Origin: CAYZJV01 sp964473245
Lineage (GTDB): Bacteria > Spirochaetota > Spirochaetia > Sphaerochaetales > Sphaerochaetaceae
Reading direction: 5' to 3'
Length of the DNA stretch: 37,347 bases
Assembly (NCBI GenBank): GCA_964473245.1
Contig: CAYYOL010000022.1
Location: forward strand, 1-37,347
Shown here: piece by piece, positions 31,355 through 37,347 of the stretch
How the letters are laid out: each line of letters begins with the position of its first letter
Position numbering within the stretch: position 1 is the first letter of the stretch
Notes under the pieces: generated by a model
What the model saw: only the letters and a program-made list of their open reading frames with translations
Database searches by the model: none
What the model was told of the DNA's origin: nothing
Translations under genes and position numbers: made by a program

Positions 31355-33700
31355 ATGAAACAAAACCAGAACAAAATTACTGACCTGATTCTTCATGGAC
31401 ACTTCTATCAACCTCCACGAGAGAATCCATTGGTCGATATCATACCAAAACAACCATCGGCAAAACCGTATCCCGACTGGAACGAACGAATCTACGACGA
31501 CTGTTATCGTGCGAACGCGTTCAGCCGATATCTCGATGGGTACGGACATATCAGGGATATCGTGAACAACTATGAGTTCATCTCGTTCAACTTCGGGCCA
31601 ACGCTCATGCAGTGGCTAAAACGATACCATGTCGAAACCTATCGCAAGATTCTGGAAGCAGATCGATTGAGTGAACAACGGTTGGGACATGGCAATGCAA
31701 TCGCCCAAGCCTATAATCACACAATCCTTCCCCTCGACAGTGAGCAAAATGCACGAACACAGATCCTCTGGGGAATCGCCGATTTTGAACATCGGTTCAA
31801 TCGCCGACCGGAGGGAATCTGGCTTCCTGAGACAGCAATCAGTCCTATGGTGATCGATCTGTTGGCCGAAGCCGGAATCTCCTTCGTCGTGTTGTCGCCA
31901 TGGCAATGTGCATCGGTCGAACAGAAGGATGGATCGTATCGATCGGTGAGCGGGACCGAAGTCCCCTATGACACGCCGTACCTGATCTCCGGAACGAAAG
32001 GTGGTACGATAGCGGCATTCTTCTACCATCCGGAACTTGCATCTTCTATCAGCTTTGGGCACATGCTCCGAGATGCCGATGCCATGTACAAGACACTGGA
32101 TGAAATCCGTGAATACAATCAACCTACCCTCCTGCACACGGCAACCGATGGAGAAATCTATGGGCACCACGAACCATTCGGCGATATGGCTCTTGCAGCA
32201 CTGGTAAGGAAGGTGAACGACAACCAAGACTTCCGTTTGACGAACTATGCGACGTATCTTGAAGAACACCCTGCCGTGCTGAAAGCTGAGCTTCATGCCG
32301 GAGAAGATAATAGAGGCACCAGTTGGAGCTGCGCGCATGGAGTTTCTCGCTGGTACAAGGATTGTGGATGCCACACCGGAGGCGAGGATGGTTGGAACCA
32401 GCAATGGAGGGGCCCGTTGCGGGAGGCCTTCACCGAGCTTGGCAATCAAGTCGACGAACTCTTTTCAGAGCATATACACCGTCTGTTCAACCAGAAAGTA
32501 GACCCGTACGAGCTGTTGCTTGATTATAATACAGTCCTCTCCAAGGTGGAGGATATCGGCAATTTCATCGATCGATGGGAAGCTCGAGCGGACGTCCAAG
32601 TCGAGGACAAGCGTGCTGTGGCCGAACTGCTGGAAGGCCAACGGTACAAACACTACATGTTCACCTCGTGCGGATGGTTCTTCAGCGATCTTTCCGGTAT
32701 CGAGCCTAGACAGAACATCCACTATGCCGTACGGACGATTGACCTGTACCAGCGATTTTCCGACACTGATCTTCTCAAGAGCATACTTCCACTGCTTAAG
32801 CAGGCGAGGAGCAACAGACGACACGAAGGATCCGGCAGTGCATTGGCAAAATCGTATGTGAGTGAAGTCGGCGGAGAAGCGGAGGCTGCAGCCTTTTTTC
32901 TCATGAATCAGAACTTTGCCAGGGTTGAGGACCACAAGGACAGCTATGGCATGTTCAGACTCGAAGCATACCGAATAGAAGATGAGCAGACATACTCGTG
33001 TGAAGTGCTTGATACTTCTACAATGAAACGGAGCTCCATAACTATGGAAGTAGAGACCAGTGGAGAGAATGGCTACGAGGTTCGCATGGTTGTCAGAGAT
33101 ATGGCGACTGAAGCGTTCGGCACACATGTGTTTTCGAGCAAGCACATCCCTCCTCGCATGCTGGATGAAGTCTATGCATGGATAGATCATTCATTGAGCA
33201 GAGTGACCGATGAAGAACTTGAGCTTATCGCCACAGATATCCGCCACTATTCCCTTCTAGCGAAGAATGGACGTTCGGCACCATCAGAGACGCTGTATGT
33301 AGAGAATATGGGCACATGTTTACGGGCCTTACGCTCACTTTTCACCACACCCAACACCCTTCCTTGGGAGCAAAAACGGGAGAGCATCTCCTATCTGCTC
33401 GAGTTCATCAAACAGAAAGGACGACAACACGAACATGATATCGTAAAACAGATTTTTTCAAGCGAGGTCTCTCGGGTTGCCATACTGATTCATGAGCAGG
33501 GGTTCAACTACGAACGGAGTTCCTATCTGTTGGAAGTACTGAATGTAGCGCGAGAGCAAGGTATCCAACCGATAATCACCCAGGCACAAGAGGCTTTGCA
33601 CCCATATATCAAGGGTGAACAGAGAGACCTATTCAATACACCTCTTACCAAAAGTGTACTCGAATCTCTCCGTATTGCTCTGAATTTCTCAGTCGATTGA
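31355..33700 (+). CDS. GH57-family glycosidase with DUF3536 region
   Basis: 781 residues. The N-terminal GH57 catalytic barrel has motif 1 LHGHFYQPPRENP (13-25), the nucleophile E149 in GIWLPETAI and the acid/base D255 in HTATDGEIYGHHEPFGD. The remaining ~400 residues match the DUF3536 architecture found fused to GH57 domains: CSCAHGVSRW-like text (SCAHGVSRWYKDCGCHTGG) and long helical stretches. Substrate specificity of this subgroup is not settled; amylopullulanase, alpha-amylase or another alpha-glucan activity are possible. No signal peptide is present, so an intracellular storage-polysaccharide role is likely. It is divergent from the DUF4912/branching-enzyme operon across 146 bases. The ATG has no Shine-Dalgarno, and I see no better start before the conserved LILHGHFYQPP. 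Confidence 0.85.
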   Translation: MKQNQNKITDLILHGHFYQPPRENPLVDIIPKQPSAKPYPDWNERIYDDCYRANAFSRYLDGYGHIRDIVNNYEFISFNFGPTLMQWLKRYHVETYRKILEADRLSEQRLGHGNAIAQAYNHTILPLDSEQNARTQILWGIADFEHRFNRRPEGIWLPETAISPMVIDLLAEAGISFVVLSPWQCASVEQKDGSYRSVSGTEVPYDTPYLISGTKGGTIAAFFYHPELASSISFGHMLRDADAMYKTLDEIREYNQPTLLHTATDGEIYGHHEPFGDMALAALVRKVNDNQDFRLTNYATYLEEHPAVLKAELHAGEDNRGTSWSCAHGVSRWYKDCGCHTGGEDGWNQQWRGPLREAFTELGNQVDELFSEHIHRLFNQKVDPYELLLDYNTVLSKVEDIGNFIDRWEARADVQVEDKRAVAELLEGQRYKHYMFTSCGWFFSDLSGIEPRQNIHYAVRTIDLYQRFSDTDLLKSILPLLKQARSNRRHEGSGSALAKSYVSEVGGEAEAAAFFLMNQNFARVEDHKDSYGMFRLEAYRIEDEQTYSCEVLDTSTMKRSSITMEVETSGENGYEVRMVVRDMATEAFGTHVFSSKHIPPRMLDEVYAWIDHSLSRVTDEELELIATDIRHYSLLAKNGRSAPSETLYVENMGTCLRALRSLFTTPNTLPWEQKRESISYLLEFIKQKGRQHEHDIVKQIFSSEVSRVAILIHEQGFNYERSSYLLEVLNVAREQGIQPIITQAQEALHPYIKGEQRDLFNTPLTKSVLESLRIALNFSVD

Positions 33701-33725
33701 CACCGGTAAAGTGTGTGAGAAAATA

Positions 33726-35381
33726 TCAGATAACGAGAGAACGGGCATGTGCCAATGCCCGTTCGTCGTCATGACGTCCGCTGAGCATTCTGGCAATCTC
33801 TGCTATTCTCTGGGCTTCGGTGACAGGATGTATCTTCGTATAGGTGCGACCCTGCTCCGTCTCCTTATGCACGACCAGATGATGCTCAGCCTTCGCTGCA
33901 ATGGAAGCAAGGTGGGTTATAGCAATGACCTGCCTAGACTGAGCAAGCTCCGCCATCTGCTGACCGACTGCGATTGCAACCGAGCCACCGATTCCTGCGT
34001 CGACTTCGTCGAATACCAGGGTCTCCACATCGTCTGCCTCTGCGAGCACAGTCTTCACAGCGAGCATGACTCGAGATAACTCACCACCGCTTGCAATCTC
34101 TTTCATAGACCTCTTAGGTTCACCTAGGTTTGCGGAGAACCAGAAATCCACTTGGTCGGCTCCATGGATGGTTCGTTGCTTCTCAGTCACCTCTATGGAA
34201 AAGACGACATGCGGCATGCCGAGATGCACGAGCCGGGCCGTAATCTCTTTCTGGAGACGTTCGGCTGCAGCAATCCGCTTTTTTCGCAGCCGTTGAGCGG
34301 ACTCTTGTACGAGTTCGTCCTGTCGTCGAATCTCCTTTCTCAGGATCTCCAACCGCTCATCGCTCTGTTCGCTCCCTGTGAGTTTCTCCTTGACTTCGTT
34401 GTGAAACCGAATAACGGCATCGAGCGATGGTCCATACTTTTTCTTCAGTCGTTGCAGAAGTGCCAATCGGGCTTGCAGTTCATCGAGTCTTGCCTGGCTG
34501 AAACTCATTTGTGAGAGTCGATCGCGAAGCGACTCTGCGATATCCTGTGTCTCGAAGTAGATTGTCTCGAGACGCGCCGCTATCTCCTCCAGTGACGCAT
34601 CTGCCTTTGCAGCACGCCTACTTGCCTGCATTGCCGAGGCCAGTTCGTGCACTGCCCCCTCACCCACAGCTCCTTTTAATGTGTCGTGTACCAATTCGAG
34701 ATTCTCCTGGATAGTCTCGTATTGACTCAACACAGAGACCTCCTCCTCCAGAAGATCGTCTTCGCTTGGTTGCACCTGTGCTCTATCGAGTTCCTCAGCT
34801 ACGAAAGCAAGATAATCGGCCTCTTTACCCGCCTGCTCCAGGGCATGTTCGATCGAACTCGCCTCATGCTCCAGCGCTTCAAGTTGCTTCAGTTGCACAG
34901 CGTACGTCTCCAGTTCCGGAGTGCACTCTCCATAACTGTCAAGTACTTTACGTTGTCGGTCGCTGTGGAGTAACGATTGATGCTCATGCTGTCCATGCAT
35001 ATCGAACAGTGCGTCAGAGATGGTGGCCAGGTCGCTACGTGTCATGGGAGTGGATTGTACATAGATGGCCCCTCGACCACGCTGTCTGACCACTCTCCTG
35101 ATCAACACGGCTCCATCGTCAGGCTCTACTCCATGATCACGAAGCCATGAAAGCATCATATGATTCGAATCGAGGCTTACCAGAGCAGCAATGCTCGCCT
35201 CCTGTGCTCCGGTACGTACCATATTCCCATCTGCTTTCTCTCCCATGAGGAGTCCAAGAGCACCGAGGATGATCGATTTCCCGGCTCCAGTCTCCCCAGT
35301 GAGCACATTGAACCCTGCGGTGAAGTCGATATGGATATCCTCGATCAGAGCCAGATTCCGAATATCGATATGTTCAAGCAT
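33726..35381 (-). CDS. recN: DNA repair protein RecN
   Basis: 551 residues, SMC-like ABC ATPase acting in double-strand break repair. Head domain pieces at both ends: Walker A LTGETGAGKS (27-36) with IILGALGLLMGEKA, a long coiled-coil middle (about 150-370, split by a short hinge), signature EIASGGELSRVMLAVK, Walker B TLVFDEVDAGIGG and the switch IAITHLASIAAKA. ATG at 35381 overlaps the nadK stop by 8 bases and has GGAGG 5 bases upstream. The nadK-recN pairing is common in bacteria. The final coding bases contain a 10-bp inverted repeat (33739-33764). Confidence 0.97.
   Translation of the reverse strand: MLEHIDIRNLALIEDIHIDFTAGFNVLTGETGAGKSIILGALGLLMGEKADGNMVRTGAQEASIAALVSLDSNHMMLSWLRDHGVEPDDGAVLIRRVVRQRGRGAIYVQSTPMTRSDLATISDALFDMHGQHEHQSLLHSDRQRKVLDSYGECTPELETYAVQLKQLEALEHEASSIEHALEQAGKEADYLAFVAEELDRAQVQPSEDDLLEEEVSVLSQYETIQENLELVHDTLKGAVGEGAVHELASAMQASRRAAKADASLEEIAARLETIYFETQDIAESLRDRLSQMSFSQARLDELQARLALLQRLKKKYGPSLDAVIRFHNEVKEKLTGSEQSDERLEILRKEIRRQDELVQESAQRLRKKRIAAAERLQKEITARLVHLGMPHVVFSIEVTEKQRTIHGADQVDFWFSANLGEPKRSMKEIASGGELSRVMLAVKTVLAEADDVETLVFDEVDAGIGGSVAIAVGQQMAELAQSRQVIAITHLASIAAKAEHHLVVHKETEQGRTYTKIHPVTEAQRIAEIARMLSGRHDDERALAHARSLVI
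33739..33764. repeat. Inverted repeat in the 3' end of recN, possible terminator hairpin
   Basis: A perfect 10-bp stem, GAACGGGCAT (33739-33748) and ATGCCCGTTC (33755-33764), with a 6-base loop. It lies inside the last recN codons, 39 bases after the stop of the convergent GH57 gene. There is no uninterrupted T run on either side, though the minus-strand tail is T-rich. It could terminate or stabilise the ends of both transcripts. Confidence 0.5.
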
Positions 35382-36240
35382 GCATACCTCCAGACCAGTT
35401 CAGCTTATCACGAATCACCTCATAGTAGTTTCTCATGGGTGACATGATGAGGAGAGCCTTTGAACGAGATTTCTCCACAGTTACACGGTCTCCCTCTTGG
35501 AGCGGGAACATGACCTGACCATCCACAGTAAGACTGAGTTGAGTCTTCTGCCCCTCTCTCACTACAACTTCTACAACGTCCTCACCTGCAACGACCAGTG
35601 GCCGATTGGAGAGGGTGAATGGGCAGACTGGATTGATGATAAGTGCATCGAGAGTGACATCCAGAATAGGGCCTCCAGCAGCGAGGCTGTACCCAGTCGA
35701 ACCGGTTGGAGTCGCGACGATTATTCCATCACTGCGAATCTTTCCTGCATTCGTTCCATTGATGAGTAGATCGAGCGATACCATTTTTGAGATACCGGTC
35801 GCTGCGATCGTCATCTCATTGAGTCCGTGAGCCTGGAAAACTCGTTCGGTGTTCCGAGTCACCGATACACGAACCATCAGACGCCTCGACACGGCGGCTT
35901 TTCCTGCTCTATAGAGTTCGAACGCTTCCAACCACTCATCCTTACAGACTTCGGTGATGAAACCGAACGTGCCTAGATTCACTGCAAGCATGGGAATTCC
36001 ATACGGATGTAGCAACCGTGCACAGGAGAGAACGGTGCCATCTCCTCCGAGACAAATTGCTAGGTCGGTATCCGGTTGTAACGTGATCTGCTCTTCTGCA
36101 TCAACCGTGAAGATAGGATCATGTGCAACCCCTTGTTCGTCGAGATAGCGGCTCATCTCTTTCACAAAGCTCTCTGCATCGTCTTTCTTTTTGTTTGCGA
36201 GAATGGCTACTCTTCGGATGTGTTTCGTGTGTACCTGCAT
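35374..36240 (-). CDS. nadK: ATP-NAD kinase
   Basis: 288 residues. It phosphorylates NAD to NADP in the cytoplasm. Catalytic GGDGT (65-69, D67), NLGTFGF (88-94), the NE pair N141-E142, and GSTGYSLAAGGPI, which forms part of the nucleotide site, are present. Full-length by family standards. ATG at 36240 has GGAGGG upstream and follows the DegT-like gene after 12 bases. The C-terminal end overlaps the recN start by 8 bases. Confidence 0.97.
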   Translation of the reverse strand: MQVHTKHIRRVAILANKKKDDAESFVKEMSRYLDEQGVAHDPIFTVDAEEQITLQPDTDLAICLGGDGTVLSCARLLHPYGIPMLAVNLGTFGFITEVCKDEWLEAFELYRAGKAAVSRRLMVRVSVTRNTERVFQAHGLNEMTIAATGISKMVSLDLLINGTNAGKIRSDGIIVATPTGSTGYSLAAGGPILDVTLDALIINPVCPFTLSNRPLVVAGEDVVEVVVREGQKTQLSLTVDGQVMFPLQEGDRVTVEKSRSKALLIMSPMRNYYEVIRDKLNWSGGMHA

Positions 36241-36252
36241 GATGCTACCCTC

Positions 36253-37284
36253 CTAGGGGAGATGCGAAATCACTTTCTCGATCTGGGTGATTTGCTGATT
36301 GGTTAAAAATGGATAGAGTGGGAATCTGACAGCGCGCGTGGCAACGGGTATCGCATGAGGGAATTGATCGAACGATTCGAGAGCATCGGCGATAACCGTC
36401 TCGGGAAACGCAAAGTCGGTTGCGACTTCATACCGAAGGGCAAACTGTTGCACAGTTGAAGGTTTACTATCCAGTACGACGGGGAACCCGAATCCATTGA
36501 TCTCAAAATCGATGTCCTGGATTCCGAACAGTGTGTGTCGAGTCTTCATGAGTGCATATCGGTAGGAGTTGAAGATCGCTCTCCGTTTCTCCAGATTCCG
36601 TGCCAGATGTGACAATTGTACCGTTCCGAGTGCGGCATTCATACCAGGTAGGGCGATTGCACGGTAGAACGGTTCCAATGCAGTCTCCAGTTGCTGAGCA
36701 ATCTCCGGTTCTCGAGTCATGACTGCGGCTCCACCTGCAGTGGAAACAAGGCAAGACTCATCGAATGCAGCGATTACCACAGTACCAATGTCACCAGCTT
36801 TCTGCTCCCCATAGACACTACCGAAACTCTCTGTGATATCCTCGATGATGGGAATGCTCATTTCAGACCACGGTTCACTGGGAGGGATCGATCCATACGG
36901 CTCATAGAGGATGACGGCAGAGAGTCTATCTGCACCATAACCCGTAACCGTATCGTGGGATAGATTTCCTGTTTCGGGATCTATGTCGAACACGACCATC
37001 TCTGCTCCAAGACTTTCAATGAGGTTTCGGTAGAATCCAGGCGATAAGGCCGACACCCCGACTGAGCAATCGGGACCGATGCCCAGTCCCATGAGAGCAA
37101 TGCGTAGTGCGTGGACGCGGTCTCTAATCGCAACCACGTATCCGGACTGTCCCATAGTCTGCTGTAGAAGGGTCACGAATGCTGCTGTATGGTCTCCAGG
37201 ACCGATCTGTTCATCGGCCATGGTCTGCAATACAGCATCCATGTCCTTTCTTCGCAATGTGGGCTTCTCAAGTCTAATGATCAT
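36253..37284 (-). CDS. DegT/DnrJ/EryC1-family protein lacking the PLP lysine
   Basis: 343 residues with the fold-type I layout of sugar aminotransferases: ALRIALMGLGIGPD, a FDIDPETGNL strand, IIEDITESFGSVYGEQKAGDIG and a C-terminal small domain. Three cofactor features of the family can be checked. The aspartate that pairs with the pyridine nitrogen is kept (D149). The phosphate-binding SGTxAL is replaced by D55-R-V-H-A-L60. The catalytic lysine of FxxTKxLxxGEGG is missing: the stretch reads F174-D-E-S-C-L-V-S-T-A-G-G185. It therefore cannot form the usual internal aldimine and is probably a pseudoenzyme or has a changed role. No Shine-Dalgarno precedes the ATG. It is the first gene of the nadK-recN operon, and no sugar-nucleotide genes lie nearby. 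Confidence 0.8.
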   Translation of the reverse strand: MIIRLEKPTLRRKDMDAVLQTMADEQIGPGDHTAAFVTLLQQTMGQSGYVVAIRDRVHALRIALMGLGIGPDCSVGVSALSPGFYRNLIESLGAEMVVFDIDPETGNLSHDTVTGYGADRLSAVILYEPYGSIPPSEPWSEMSIPIIEDITESFGSVYGEQKAGDIGTVVIAAFDESCLVSTAGGAAVMTREPEIAQQLETALEPFYRAIALPGMNAALGTVQLSHLARNLEKRRAIFNSYRYALMKTRHTLFGIQDIDFEINGFGFPVVLDSKPSTVQQFALRYEVATDFAFPETVIADALESFDQFPHAIPVATRAVRFPLYPFLTNQQITQIEKVISHLP

Positions 37285-37290
37285 AATGAC

Positions 37291-37319
37291 AGGATATGAA
37301 AGAAGCGGAGCTTGCGCAA
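37291..37319 (-). promoter_or_regulatory. Weak predicted promoter of the degT-like/nadK/recN operon
   Basis: On the minus strand, TTGCGC (37314-37319), a 17-bp spacer and TATCCT (37291-37296), which ends 6 bases before the ATG at 37284. The hexamers are poor matches. The geometry repeats that of ftsI, xerC and the 781-residue GH57 gene. Confidence 0.25.
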
Positions 37320-37347
37320 GTAGATTCTCCGTATTCCACAGAGAAGC

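Noticed and set aside
31616..32449. A 277-codon open frame on the - strand opposite the GH57/DUF3536 gene
   Set aside because: It covers the catalytic motifs of the real gene in antisense and shows composition typical of a shadow frame (many Arg, Cys and His).
1..37347. rRNA or tRNA genes, CRISPR arrays, insertion sequences, toxin-antitoxin pairs or defence systems
   Set aside because: I saw no spaced repeats, transposase motifs or cloverleaf-like segments, and nearly all DNA is accounted for by conserved genes. A tRNAscan or IS search could overturn this, but there are no gaps large enough for most such elements.

Overview
The window reads as a gene-dense stretch of a spirochaete chromosome, most likely a free-living, motile Spirochaeta-like member of the Spirochaetia. 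The main evidence is one long leftward run: mraZ-rsmH-ftsL-murF-mraY-ftsW-ftsQ-ftsA-ftsZ-xerD-dprA-xerC-hslV-hslU, then a flagellar GTPase gene, flhF. Treponema and Borrelia, as I recall them, share the same compact division/cell-wall cluster running into dprA/hslVU and then flagellar genes. A groES without groEL beside it also fits spirochaetes. The division PBP and flhF argue against the non-motile Sphaerochaeta, which lack both motility genes and PBPs. The genus assignment is inference.

Layout. (1) 77-340: groES on +, closed by a strong terminator (359-389). (2) 7851 down to 409, minus strand: murG-cvpA-holB-histidine kinase-NtrC-type regulator-dinG, a tightly overlapping operon. (3) 7961-13576: secA (+), a LysM/LytM envelope protein (-) and the division transpeptidase ftsI (+). 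The last two diverge from a 53-bp gap. (4) 28334 down to 13536, minus strand: the division/cell-wall/Xer/HslVU/FlhF run, starting at a promoter with 10-bp-spaced MraZ-type boxes and ending in a 41-bp tail-to-tail overlap with ftsI. (5) 28607-28843: a 78-residue unknown protein (+). (6) 28858-33700: an alpha-glucan locus, with a GH57 branching enzyme and a DUF4912 protein (-) divergent from a GH57/DUF3536 protein (+). (7) 37284 down to 33726, minus strand: a DegT-like protein that has lost its PLP lysine, then nadK and recN.

How it works together. MraY, MurF and MurG make lipid II; FtsW and FtsI polymerise and cross-link it at the septum; FtsZ, FtsA, FtsQ and FtsL build the ring. The LysM/LytM protein next to ftsI looks like a catalytically dead amidase activator. 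Two Xer recombinases, HolB, DinG, RecN and DprA cover chromosome resolution, replication and repair.

Most of the window is conserved housekeeping. I saw no rRNA, tRNA, CRISPR array, insertion sequence or prophage, and I did not find a clearly novel defence or mobile system. The best leads are the lysine-less DegT protein, the zinc-ligand-less LytM protein, a repeated pattern of starts without a Shine-Dalgarno but with a promoter directly against the ATG (ftsI, xerC, the 781-residue GH57 gene, the degT-like gene), the relocated flhF, and the DUF4912-GH57 locus. The only intergenic stretch near 300 bp is 28335-28606. It holds the mraZ promoter/operator and the leader of the 78-residue gene.
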